A stretch of 64,000 bases of DNA, from positions 1 to 64,000 of the forward strand of contig JACRQE010000003.1 of NCBI GenBank assembly GCA_016222815.1, written 5' to 3'. Numbering within the stretch: the first letter of the stretch is position 1; every line of letters begins with the position of its first letter. A program made the position numbers and the translations under genes. Positions 7,274 through 14,983 of the stretch are shown here, piece by piece. The notes under the pieces are model-generated. The model made no database searches. It had not been told where the DNA came from and saw only the letters and a list, made by a program, of their open reading frames with translations. The DNA is from Candidatus Uhrbacteria bacterium. GTDB lineage: Bacteria > Patescibacteriota > Patescibacteriia > 2-12-FULL-60-25.

Positions 7274-7792
7274 TTACGGCGTGTCCTGGGCTTTGAAACG
7301 ACCCTGATACGTCGCTTCACCTTCACAGCGGACAAAGACCATCTGGCAGATTTTCGTGCCGGGATAGATGGCCAACGGCGTGTGTCCGAGGTTCACGATT
7401 TCGAGGACTTCGCGGTTCGAGATGCCTGGCTGCATGAAGCCGGCCGTGACATGGACAGCCAGACCGAATCTGGCGAAGCGACTGCGGCCTTCGAGCAAAC
7501 CGGCGATGCTCGGGGCGAGGGAAACTTTCTCTTTGGTGATGCCGAGGATCATCTCGCCGGGTGTAATCATCATGTAGTCGCCGTCCTTGACCGTCACGAG
7601 CTCGGTAACGTCTTCGAAGTGCGAATCATCGCGGACCTCATATAACCCGACCTGTTTCTTGAAGATGCGAAAGTCGTTGCCAAGGGTGAGATCGACCGAC
7701 CCGGGGCCGATTTGGGACGGGTCGAGGGGTTCGACTTTGACCAGGCCGCTGTCGAGAGCTTTCTTGAGTTCGTCGCCGATGAGGATAGACAT
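7274..7792 (-). CDS. dcd: dCTP deaminase (dUTPase superfamily)
   Basis: This 172-aa trimeric-type enzyme deaminates dCTP to dUTP and so feeds dTMP synthesis. Visible motifs are GPGSVDLTLGNDFRIF, EGRSRFARFGLAVHVTAGF (substrate-binding EGRS; the E. coli HRID segment is replaced by GFMQ) and LEIVNLGHTPLAIYPG. The change after VTA is like that in bifunctional dCTP deaminase/dUTPases, so release of dUMP is possible but unproven. No SD is seen at the start MSILIGDE. It is a single gene between tRNA-Gly and tRNA-Pro. Confidence 0.92.
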   Translation of the reverse strand: MSILIGDELKKALDSGLVKVEPLDPSQIGPGSVDLTLGNDFRIFKKQVGLYEVRDDSHFEDVTELVTVKDGDYMMITPGEMILGITKEKVSLAPSIAGLLEGRSRFARFGLAVHVTAGFMQPGISNREVLEIVNLGHTPLAIYPGTKICQMVFVRCEGEATYQGRFKAQDTP

Positions 7793-7896
7793 ATGGTCGG
7801 GATTATAAGCCGGGAGATGCGGATGGGCAAAAGGCTCGACAAAAGGAGCCGAATCGCCTATGATTCAGGCCGCGAGAAGATAAGAGGAAGAATCGT

Positions 7897-7973
7897 CGGG
7901 CCATAGCGCAGTTGGCTAGCGCGCCTGCTTTGGGAGCAGGAGGTCGTGGGTTCAAGTCCCACTGGCCCGACCA
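7897..7973 (+). tRNA. tRNA-Pro (UGG)
   Basis: Acceptor CGGGCCA/TGGCCCG, anticodon arm CCTGC-TTTGGGA-GCAGG with anticodon TGG, T-arm GTGGG-TTCAAGT-CCCAC and encoded CCA. Confidence 0.97.
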
Positions 7974-7978
7974 TGTAA

Positions 7979-8004
7979 AACGCACAGCATACGCTGTGCG
8001 TTTT
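7979..8004 (+). terminator. Terminator of tRNA-Pro(UGG)
   Basis: CGCACAGC, ATAC and GCTGTGCG, then TTTT. Confidence 0.85.
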
Positions 8005-8099
8005 GCGATGAGATATTTGATTGGCATCCATGCTCACCCGTTGACATCTCGCTGTTTTTCCGTTTCAGTATCCTGGCAACGGCAAGAAAGGAGGTAACC

Positions 8100-8783
8100 A
8101 TGCCCGATCCAAAACTCGATTTTTGGACCGCGGCGTGGAATCTCGCCGTGGACCAGCACATTTCAGGCACGTCATGGAATAACAGCATGCATTTTTTGGG
8201 GCTCCCGCAAGATCAGCAGAAGTTCCTCGAAGACATGCTCCGCGCTCTGCAGCAACTGCCCGATGAGGCTGATCTGGGCATCCGGCTCTTGGTCGAAGCG
8301 CGCCAGAAGCACGACCTGGAAAAGATCCGCGGCGAATGGCGTGACCTTCCCTTGAGCATCCGCATCAAGCTCGAAGCCCTGGCTCGCGGCGAGGTCAAGA
8401 CCATCAAGACGAATTGGGACGAGCCCTTTCCTCCCGAAATGTCGGTCGACGAAGACTTCGAAGAAGGTGAGCGCATCACTTCCAAGCTTCCGTACGCCCA
8501 CCACATGGGCCAGGTCATGAACCGCGAGGCTTACGTGGAACAGCCCCAGACCGCGGTCGTGCAACAGCCGGCAGAGGCCCCGGTCCATCGTGATACTTTG
8601 CCGGTCCCGAAAAACTTCCAAGCATCGCTTGAAGCGCGCAGTCGTCTGGTTGTGCCGCTCGTTCCCCGGGCTGCTGCGTTGCCGAACGTAGCACATCCGG
8701 TCTTCGAGAATCCGGATGACCCCGAGATCGACGAGCAATGGACCGAAGTGCCTCTCGAGCATGACGACAAACCCGAAAACTGA
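8100..8783 (+). CDS. Hypothetical protein, 227 aa
   Basis: No family is recognised. The N-terminal half is helical and acidic/basic mixed (FLEDMLRALQQLPDEADLG). The C-terminal third is Pro/Val/Glu-rich and probably disordered (AVVQQPAEAPVHRDT). The start is fixed by AAAGGAGGT 4 bases upstream. TTGACA lies 59 bases before the ATG; its -10 is unclear. A terminator follows. Another strong-SD, single-gene cassette. Confidence 0.7.
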   Translation: MPDPKLDFWTAAWNLAVDQHISGTSWNNSMHFLGLPQDQQKFLEDMLRALQQLPDEADLGIRLLVEARQKHDLEKIRGEWRDLPLSIRIKLEALARGEVKTIKTNWDEPFPPEMSVDEDFEEGERITSKLPYAHHMGQVMNREAYVEQPQTAVVQQPAEAPVHRDTLPVPKNFQASLEARSRLVVPLVPRAAALPNVAHPVFENPDDPEIDEQWTEVPLEHDDKPEN

Positions 8784-8802
8784 CCCGCCCTTTATCCAAA
8801 TC

Positions 8803-8830
8803 GACCGCCCCAACCCGGCGGTCTTGTCTT
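8803..8830 (+). terminator. Terminator of orphan gene
   Basis: GACCGCC and GGCGGTC with tail TTGTCTT. Confidence 0.8.
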
Positions 8831-8841
8831 AATGGAAAATT

Positions 8842-8919
8842 TGTCGTCCCACGGCTTGACCGGGAGACCTTACATGAAGCGCTGTTTGTAAGATTCCCCG
8901 GTTGAACCGTGGAATGACA
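8842..8919. repeat. Inverted-repeat element, TGTCGTCCCACGG family, copy A
   Basis: The left end TGTCGTCCCACGGCTTGACC and the reverse complement of the right end, TGTCATTCCACGGTTCAACC, match except at three or four transitions. The arms extend about 32 bases, so most of the 78-bp element is one imperfect hairpin. No ORF is inside: a MITE-like element. Confidence 0.8.
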
Positions 8920-8924
8920 GATGA

Positions 8925-9020
8925 TGTCGTCCCACGGCTGGACCGGGGGACCTTACCTAGCGTGTCAGCTGCATGATTCCCCGGCTGCGCCACGTTTTAC
9001 GTGGTTGAACCGTGGAATGA
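8925..9020. repeat. Inverted-repeat element, TGTCGTCCCACGG family, copy B
   Basis: It starts TGTCGTCCCACGGCTGGACC and ends TTGAACCGTGGAATGA, in direct orientation 5 bases after copy A. An extra inner hairpin CCACGTTTTACGTGG sits in the right arm. A third, partial copy lies at about 28.66 kb. Confidence 0.78.
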
Positions 9021-9074
9021 TGGAATATTTTAGGTTTACTACTCTATAGAATGTTGCTAACCTCCCTTCCAGCT

Positions 9075-10010
9075 ATGTTCACCAAGCCCTTCTCCGAGCT
9101 TTCCAAGACCGACGTCAGTACAGCCGGCGGCAAGGGCGCGTCTTTAGGTGAGATGACCCAGGCCGGTATCCCGGTCCCGCCCGGCTTCGTGGTCCTGGCT
9201 CCGGCCTTTGACCGCTTTCTCTCCGAAACAGACCTCGCCCAGGAAGTCGCGGCCGAACTCTCCAAAGTCAATTACGACGACGTCTCATCCGTGGACCGCG
9301 CCTCTCGAGTCATCCACGATTTGATCCACGACGCCAAATTTCCGACCGACATTCAAGAAGAAATCCTCTCCAATTTCGAAACTCTCGGCGCGGAACTCGT
9401 CGCGGTCCGCTCCTCCGCCACAGCCGAAGATTCTTCCGTCGCTAGCTGGGCCGGTGAACTCGAAAGTTACCTCAATACCACCGAAGCGACGCTCCTCGAC
9501 AACATCAAACGTTGTTGGGCTTCGCTTTTCACGCCACGCGCCATCGTGTACCGCAACGAAAAGGGAATGCTGGACACGCGTGTCTCGGTCGCAGTGGTGA
9601 TCCAAAAGATGGTCCAGTCCGAAGTCGCGGGTATCACTTTCACGGTCCATCCGGTCACGAAAGATACTAACCAAATGATCATCGAAGCCTGCTGGGGCCT
9701 GGGCGAATTCATCGTGGGCGGCCGCGTCACTCCGGATTCCTACGTCGTGGACAAACGCGACGGGAAACTCATGGACGTGAACGTCTCGGAACAGGAGGCG
9801 ATGCTCGTCCGCGGAGCGAACGACAACGAAGAGGTCGCGGTCCCGTCAGGCAAGAAAGAAAAACAGAAACTCGACGCCGCCCAAATCCGTGAACTCGGCG
9901 ACATCTGCATCAACATCGAAAAGCACTACGGCTTCCCGTGCGACATCGAGTGGGGGATGGAAGGCGGGAATTTTTTTATCTTGCAGAGCAGGCCGATAAC
10001 TACGCTGTAA
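9075..10010 (+). CDS. PEP synthase-like ATP-grasp (pyruvate/ATP-binding) domain protein, stand-alone
   Basis: This 311-aa protein is only the N-terminal half of a PEP synthase/PPDK. It has GGKGASLGEMTQAGIPVPPG near the N-terminus, VAVRSSATAEDSS in the nucleotide site, GITFTVHPVTKDTNQMIIEA, and ends exactly at the domain boundary LQSRPITTL. The His swivel domain and the PEP-binding TIM barrel are absent. Family members use ATP to phosphorylate a His on the swivel domain. Here that domain is on the three genes that follow, spaced by 4, 1 and 9 bases. The start at MFTKPF is preferred over one 8 codons upstream because it matches the family N-terminus. Confidence 0.88.
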   Translation: MFTKPFSELSKTDVSTAGGKGASLGEMTQAGIPVPPGFVVLAPAFDRFLSETDLAQEVAAELSKVNYDDVSSVDRASRVIHDLIHDAKFPTDIQEEILSNFETLGAELVAVRSSATAEDSSVASWAGELESYLNTTEATLLDNIKRCWASLFTPRAIVYRNEKGMLDTRVSVAVVIQKMVQSEVAGITFTVHPVTKDTNQMIIEACWGLGEFIVGGRVTPDSYVVDKRDGKLMDVNVSEQEAMLVRGANDNEEVAVPSGKKEKQKLDAAQIRELGDICINIEKHYGFPCDIEWGMEGGNFFILQSRPITTL

Positions 10011-10014
10011 ACTT

Positions 10015-11043
10015 ATGGCTACTAAATACGTCAAGGAATTTTCCCGGAATTACTCGCTGTTCCAGATTGTTGCTTATGGAGAATTCGCCAAAAGATCTGA
10101 TCCCGCTTTCAACACCGAAATAGACATCGGCCACCCGCTTTTCATCTATCGCGGCGGTCCGCTGACCGATATCTACTTTCCTCCAGGAGAGATGAAGAGG
10201 GTTTATGCAGATTTCGGCAAAGCTTTAGCGAATGTTGATTATTTCGAAAGACTGGTGCAAGGGTCGTCAGCTGTCGTGAAAGAAATTCAGCCATATTTTG
10301 AGAAGAAGAAAAAGGCAGGCGACCTCGATGAATTGCGTTATCTCTATGGGCTATACCTGGATTTCCTGTACGGCGAATCGGCTTCTTGGGTAGCGCCTCA
10401 TATCGAGGAACTGCCGCAAGAATTGAGATCGAGAGCCATGTCCATCCGGGAAAAATCGCAGCACTTGAGCTCCATGCGTGACGAGATGTTCGATTTTAAC
10501 TTACGTGAATTGTTTCCCGAGCTGGGCGATTATGTCCATTTTCTGACTCCCGCAAGCGTCTTCGGCGGCAAGTCAGCGGCGGAATTAAAAGCTGAAGGCC
10601 AGAAATATCGGGATGGGTTCATAAGCCTCGATGGGGCTTTTTATGTAGGTCCGCAGGAAGAGTTATTGGGTAAACTCGGGATTGAACTCGAAATAGTGGC
10701 GCTGGAGACAGACATCGTGGAAATCACGGGGCAGGTTGCATCACCTGGTACGGCACGAGGGTGTGTGAAGATTGTCTGGACCAAGAACGACAATAGTAAA
10801 ATTATGGATGGGGACATCCTGGTGAGCCCGATGACCCGTCCGGATTTCCTTCCGGCAATGAAAGCTGCGGCTGCCTTCGTGACCGATGAAGGCGGAATCA
10901 CTTGTCACGCTGCCATAGTCTCGCGCGAAATGATGAAACCCTGCGTCATCGGCACCAAGATCGCGACCAAAGTCCTGCATGACGGTGATGAAGTCGAGGT
11001 TAATGCGGATAAAGGCATCGTCAGAATCCTGAAGCGCGCTTAA
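10015..11043 (+). CDS. Phosphohistidine swivel-domain protein 1 of the split PEP-synthase-like operon
   Basis: This 342-aa protein has a helical N-terminal region of about 235 residues unlike known PEP-binding barrels. A C-terminal mobile domain follows: GQVASPGTARGCVKIV, DILVSPMTRPDFLPAM, and the phosphorylatable His in DEGGITCHAAIVSREMM, then GDEVEVNADKGIVRILK. The start is 4 bases after the ATP-grasp gene. The arrangement suggests the upstream protein phosphorylates this His and the N-terminal domain supplies the acceptor site. That transfer and the acceptor are inference. Confidence 0.85.
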   Translation: MATKYVKEFSRNYSLFQIVAYGEFAKRSDPAFNTEIDIGHPLFIYRGGPLTDIYFPPGEMKRVYADFGKALANVDYFERLVQGSSAVVKEIQPYFEKKKKAGDLDELRYLYGLYLDFLYGESASWVAPHIEELPQELRSRAMSIREKSQHLSSMRDEMFDFNLRELFPELGDYVHFLTPASVFGGKSAAELKAEGQKYRDGFISLDGAFYVGPQEELLGKLGIELEIVALETDIVEITGQVASPGTARGCVKIVWTKNDNSKIMDGDILVSPMTRPDFLPAMKAAAAFVTDEGGITCHAAIVSREMMKPCVIGTKIATKVLHDGDEVEVNADKGIVRILKRA

Positions 11044-11044
11044 T

Positions 11045-12181
11045 ATGACCTCCCCTGAACTTCTCGCTTATATCAAATCCCAAAAATGGTTTTTCGGCGT
11101 GCGAGCCGATGCGTCCATCCTTTTCTATTCAGCCAAACAAGATGGCGTCCGACGCCACGTCAAAGAGCTTCACGGTTTGGATTTCGCCGAGACCATGCTC
11201 GTGCCGGTCGCTTGCCAACCGGTGCGCGCTATCAACGTCGAGCAGGCTAAGGCCTTCCACGAAGTCAGCAAAAAGTCGGTGCTCGAGAATCCGCAGATCC
11301 TCCAAGATCGCATCAAGGAAAACGACAAGCTTTGGGTCCGCATTGCGCGCGAGTGCGAGGCTGTGGATCGGGCGGTAAAAGCTGGGGATGAATCTGCGGC
11401 CATCGAAGCATACAAGACCGCCGCAGAATCGTACTCCCTGCACGGCGCGCATTTCATCATCATCTTCTCGCTCGGCCTCAAGCTCACCGAAGCCGGAGTG
11501 ACACCGGAGACCAAGGATGTGCTCGCGGTTCACGATGTGTGGCGCAACACGGTCGCACTCAAGGAAGAACTGATGGGCGAGTCATGGTATGACTTTTTCG
11601 TGTTCATAGCAGACCGAAGAAAGGTTCAATCTTCGGCTTTGGATTTGATGCGCTACCTCTCGTTTTCCGAGGTTTTTGCTTGGTTGGACGGCAATTTGGA
11701 TGGCGTTGACGCCTTGGTTGATTCAAGGAAGAGTCGGGGTTTCGTCTACCTCGATTTGCGGGACGACCGTCGCGTCATCGACGAACTGGAGCTTATCGAT
11801 GCCATCAGCAACCAATTCACGGAACAGGAAGAAAAAACCGAGGCCCAAGAGGTCAAAGGTCAGGTTGCGTTCGCCGGCCAGGGGAATGTCGTGGGCCAAG
11901 TCGTGGTCGTGAAGAACAAAGAGGAGCTCCCGTCCAAATCCGGTTCTCTCGACGGCAAAATCCTGGTCACTGTCCAGACCACGCCGCATTTCATCCCATA
12001 CCTCAAAGGCGTCAAAGCCATCATCACGGATGAGGGCGGCATCACCTGCCACGCGGCTATCGTCTCGCGTGAAATGGAAATCCCGTGCATCGTGGGCACT
12101 AAGAACGCAACCAGCGTTCTGGACGACGGAGATGATGTCGAAGTCGATACGGAAAAAGGAGAGGTGAGAAAAATCCAGTAA
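11045..12181 (+). CDS. Phosphohistidine swivel-domain protein 2
   Basis: This 378-aa protein has the same architecture as the preceding gene. A variable, mostly helical N-terminus of about 270 residues begins MTSPELLAYIKSQKWFFGVR. The C-terminal swivel domain has GQVAFAGQGNVVGQVVVV, DEGGITCHAAIVSREME and DGDDVEVDTEKGEVRKI. The catalytic His and the following Ala-Ala-Ile are kept. The N-terminal region is not obviously similar to those of the other two proteins, so the three probably have different acceptors. The gene starts one base after the previous stop. Confidence 0.85.
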   Translation: MTSPELLAYIKSQKWFFGVRADASILFYSAKQDGVRRHVKELHGLDFAETMLVPVACQPVRAINVEQAKAFHEVSKKSVLENPQILQDRIKENDKLWVRIARECEAVDRAVKAGDESAAIEAYKTAAESYSLHGAHFIIIFSLGLKLTEAGVTPETKDVLAVHDVWRNTVALKEELMGESWYDFFVFIADRRKVQSSALDLMRYLSFSEVFAWLDGNLDGVDALVDSRKSRGFVYLDLRDDRRVIDELELIDAISNQFTEQEEKTEAQEVKGQVAFAGQGNVVGQVVVVKNKEELPSKSGSLDGKILVTVQTTPHFIPYLKGVKAIITDEGGITCHAAIVSREMEIPCIVGTKNATSVLDDGDDVEVDTEKGEVRKIQ

Positions 12182-12190
12182 CCAAAAACC

Positions 12191-13297
12191 ATGTCCCAAC
12201 CGGTCATCACATCTAACCAGCCCTCTATCACCGAGTGGCTCGCCGCCATCGGCGAAGTCGAAGAATCGAACGCCTTCCGCGTCGAAGATAATAAGAAAGC
12301 CGAACGCCTCGAGATGCTTTTCCAAGCCATCGGTCTGCCGTACGAACGTCCCGAAGAACTCCCGGCGCGCGAATTGGCCGACCTCGCCGGTCGCTTCAAG
12401 GAAATCCTGGAGACGCGCGGTGATGAGCTTTGCGCCATCCGTCTCGTTCCCAATAAACCCGAGCTTCCCAAACTGCGCCAGCGCGGCGTGTCCATCCGCG
12501 ACAGCTACGAGAATTGGTTCAAGAAACAGGTGATAAATCCGGACGATTATTCGGCTTTTATCTGCCCGCATTCCGAGACCCTGCTCTGGTCCGCGACCTT
12601 CGTCGTGACTGACGAGGCGATCTACGGCGAGATCATTCGTGGTTTGCATAGCCAACTGACGCATGGCGTGACTACGAATGAACTTCTGCAATTCGCCTGG
12701 GATTTCGGTTCCTGGTCTTGGTCAAAATCCGATCCTGAAGCCGAAAAGGAAATCCAGCGCATCATCTCCATGCTCCGCGTCCATGACCCGGCCGTCCAGT
12801 GCAATCTCAACGCATCGCTAAACGCTGGTTTCTCACACGGTTATCTCAAAGGTTACTTCGAAGCCACCATCTGGCCTGACGGCAAAGCCTATATCATCGA
12901 TTACAACCGTTTACTGTCCAAATATCTGCCGGATAGCATCACCCTCGGTGAAACGTCAGACGAAACCGTCGGCTCTATAACCGGCGCGGTCGCACATCCC
13001 GGCGTCGCCCAAGGCCGTGTCCGCATCGTCACCGACATCTCCGCTGTCACGGACTTCGCCGCCGGCGATATCCTGGTCTGCGACAACACTGACGTCCGTT
13101 TTCTGCCTCTTATGCAGAAGGCGGCCGCCATCGTCACCAACCGCGGCGGCATCCTGACCCACGCCGCCATCGTGGCCCGCGAACTCGGCAAGCCCTGCAT
13201 CATCGGCACCAAAAACGCGACGGAAATCTTGAAGAATGGCGATGAGGTCGAGGTCGATGCCGTGCAAGGGAAAGTGAAGATCATCAAGCGAGCATGA
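12191..13297 (+). CDS. Phosphohistidine swivel-domain protein 3
   Basis: This 368-aa protein has an N-terminal region rich in charged helices and aromatic patches (FAWDFGSWSWSKSDPEAE). The C-terminal swivel domain has GAVAHPGVAQGRVRIV, DILVCDNTDVRFLPLM and NRGGILTHAAIVAREL. Thr replaces Cys before the active His, so it is the most diverged of the three swivel domains and closer to the 'GGxxxHxAIVARE' form seen in phosphotransferases such as rifampicin phosphotransferase. It is the last gene of the operon. Confidence 0.85.
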   Translation: MSQPVITSNQPSITEWLAAIGEVEESNAFRVEDNKKAERLEMLFQAIGLPYERPEELPARELADLAGRFKEILETRGDELCAIRLVPNKPELPKLRQRGVSIRDSYENWFKKQVINPDDYSAFICPHSETLLWSATFVVTDEAIYGEIIRGLHSQLTHGVTTNELLQFAWDFGSWSWSKSDPEAEKEIQRIISMLRVHDPAVQCNLNASLNAGFSHGYLKGYFEATIWPDGKAYIIDYNRLLSKYLPDSITLGETSDETVGSITGAVAHPGVAQGRVRIVTDISAVTDFAAGDILVCDNTDVRFLPLMQKAAAIVTNRGGILTHAAIVARELGKPCIIGTKNATEILKNGDEVEVDAVQGKVKIIKRA

Positions 13298-13304
13298 AAA
13301 ACAA

Positions 13305-13327
13305 GACGGCCTCGAGGCGAGACCGTC
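13305..13327 (-). terminator. Terminator of the leftward orphan gene
   Basis: GACGGCCTCG and CGAGACCGTC pair with one mismatch. On the minus strand a TTGTTTTT tail follows. The stem includes part of the stop codon of the minus-strand gene. Confidence 0.65.
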
Positions 13328-13775
13328 AGTGGAGAGAGGAGTAGAAGCTCCGCATGTATTGGTGCGGGGGATAGACCAGACCCAGCACCAGGTGGATAGG
13401 CTGCGCTTCAGTGGCGCGCTGTCTGGCGTTTTCGGCCAATGAGACATCAATTTTGTCCGGACGCGGGATCAGGATGAGCTCCCGCGCCGATTGGTTGATG
13501 GCGGCCAGCCTGCCTAGCCAGCAAAAGTCACTGCCCTCGGGCATGATCCTGCTCCACAGCCATTTGTTCCAGCCGCGGGCCGGCGTTTTGCCGCCGCGGT
13601 ATCGGACATAAACCGCAGGCATGTCGCAGTGCTGGAGAAGTCTGCAGACTTCGATTTCCATGGCTCGGAGCGAGGCGATGATGCGCAGGCACTCGATTGA
13701 GTCCTGTTCCGTGGATGGCTGAGAGAGCTTGCGGCAGATGGGCAGTTCGATGAGTTCGCTTTCGCTTTTTGGCAC
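13326..13775 (-). CDS. Hypothetical protein, 149 aa
   Basis: No family is recognised. It is soluble and basic, with helical segments (IECLRIIASLRAMEIEVCRLL) and a C-terminus containing IHLVLGLVYPPHQYMRSF. It starts with GTG; AAAGGAGGG lies 7 bases upstream, which decides the start. A single-gene unit convergent with the phosphohistidine operon. Confidence 0.65.
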   Translation of the reverse strand: MPKSESELIELPICRKLSQPSTEQDSIECLRIIASLRAMEIEVCRLLQHCDMPAVYVRYRGGKTPARGWNKWLWSRIMPEGSDFCWLGRLAAINQSARELILIPRPDKIDVSLAENARQRATEAQPIHLVLGLVYPPHQYMRSFYSSLH

Positions 13776-13823
13776 TCGTTACCCTCCTTTGTGCTATACG
13801 GAAAGTGACACGTTTTTCGCGGC

Positions 13824-13852
13824 TTGTCAACCGTTGGGGCGTCAAGTACTTT
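13824..13852 (+). promoter_or_regulatory. Promoter of the glycosyltransferase operon, leaderless
   Basis: TTGTCA, a 17-base spacer and TACTTT, with only 6 bases to the ATG, so transcription should begin at or next to the start codon. Confidence 0.65.
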
Positions 13853-13858
13853 AAGGTC

Positions 13859-14983
13859 ATGCGAATCGCCATTGATTCCCGGATGATGGGCCCGGAAAAC
13901 ACCCGGGGCATCGGTCGTTATATCGAGGAGCTTGTCCGCGCCATGTTGCTGTCCGAACCGGACAATCGCTACGTCCTCATCGTCCGCAAACCCGACCATC
14001 CTTTCAAAAACCATCCGTCAGTCGAGACCCTCGTCGCCGATATCCAATGGTACGGTTTGGCCGAACAGTTCAAGATGTCCGAGATCTTCCGCCAAGCAAA
14101 AGCTGACCTTGTCCACGTTCCGCACTGGAACGTCCCCATTTTTTATCGCGGTCCGCTCGTCATCACCATCCATGACTTGCTCCTCCGCCACTTTCCGATG
14201 AGCGCCAAGACTTCAACCCGTTCCTGGCCGACGCGTGCGATGAAGCGTCTGCTCTACCGCGTCGTGGTCGCCAACGCCGTCTCACATTCGACCCGTATCC
14301 TTGTCCCGACCGAGTTCGGCAAACGAGATCTTGAGTCATTCTACCCATCGGCCAAAGGCAAGGTCGTGGTGTCCGGAGAGGGGATGCCTGATATTGAAGT
14401 ACGCGGCACGCGGTACGAGGTACGCGGTACGACGCCCTTCCTCCTCTACGTCGGCTCCGCTTATCCCCACAAAGGTCTCGAAGACCTCCTAGCGGCCTGG
14501 CCCAAGATACGCGGGCTCCATCCTGAACTTAAATTGAAGATCGCGGGTGAAAAAGACGTGTTCATGCGTCGTGTGATGTCCCGTGCAGAGTCGGATGGGC
14601 TCACAGGTATCGACTTCCTTGGCCGGGTCAGCGACGAAGAGCTCTCGGACCTCTATTCCAGCGTTTCCTGCTTGGTTTTTCCTTCGCATTTCGAGGGTTT
14701 TGGACTGCCGCCGCTCGAAGCTTTATCCCACGGTTGCCCGGTCATCTCGTCAGATGCCGCCTGCTTGCCTGAGGTCTTGGGAAAAAATGGCGCAATCTAC
14801 TTCCGCGCCGGGGATTCTGATGGTATAATTGCGGCTGTCGAAAACGTCCTGGCTCATCCGGAAAATGCCAGACAGACGGCTCGTCAAGCTGCGGCGGAAT
14901 TGGCCTTACGGCATTCTTGGAAAAACTCCGCCGAAAAAACTCTTCGTTGCTATCGCGCCGCGCTCAAGAATCTCCAATTGTGA
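13859..14983 (+). CDS. Glycosyltransferase family 4 protein
   Basis: This 374-aa GT-B fold enzyme has an N-terminal MRIAIDSRMMGPENTRGIGRY, a middle VITIHDLLLRHFP, a C-terminal Rossmann start FLLYVGSAYPHKGLEDLL, and the donor site FPSHFEGFGLPPLEALSHGCPV. It probably transfers a sugar from a nucleotide donor to an envelope polymer; donor and acceptor are unknown. The loop between the two domains is made of a GTACGCGGTACG repeat read in frame (EVRGTRYEVRGT), so a dispersed repeat has become protein. The next gene starts in the stop codon (GTGA). Confidence 0.9.
   Translation: MRIAIDSRMMGPENTRGIGRYIEELVRAMLLSEPDNRYVLIVRKPDHPFKNHPSVETLVADIQWYGLAEQFKMSEIFRQAKADLVHVPHWNVPIFYRGPLVITIHDLLLRHFPMSAKTSTRSWPTRAMKRLLYRVVVANAVSHSTRILVPTEFGKRDLESFYPSAKGKVVVSGEGMPDIEVRGTRYEVRGTTPFLLYVGSAYPHKGLEDLLAAWPKIRGLHPELKLKIAGEKDVFMRRVMSRAESDGLTGIDFLGRVSDEELSDLYSSVSCLVFPSHFEGFGLPPLEALSHGCPVISSDAACLPEVLGKNGAIYFRAGDSDGIIAAVENVLAHPENARQTARQAAAELALRHSWKNSAEKTLRCYRAALKNLQL
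14399..14434 (+). repeat. GTACGCGGTACG repeat inside the glycosyltransferase gene
   Basis: About four 8-9 base units of GTACGCG/GTACGAG run in tandem and are translated in frame as VRGTRYEVRGT between the two Rossmann domains. Confidence 0.8.
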
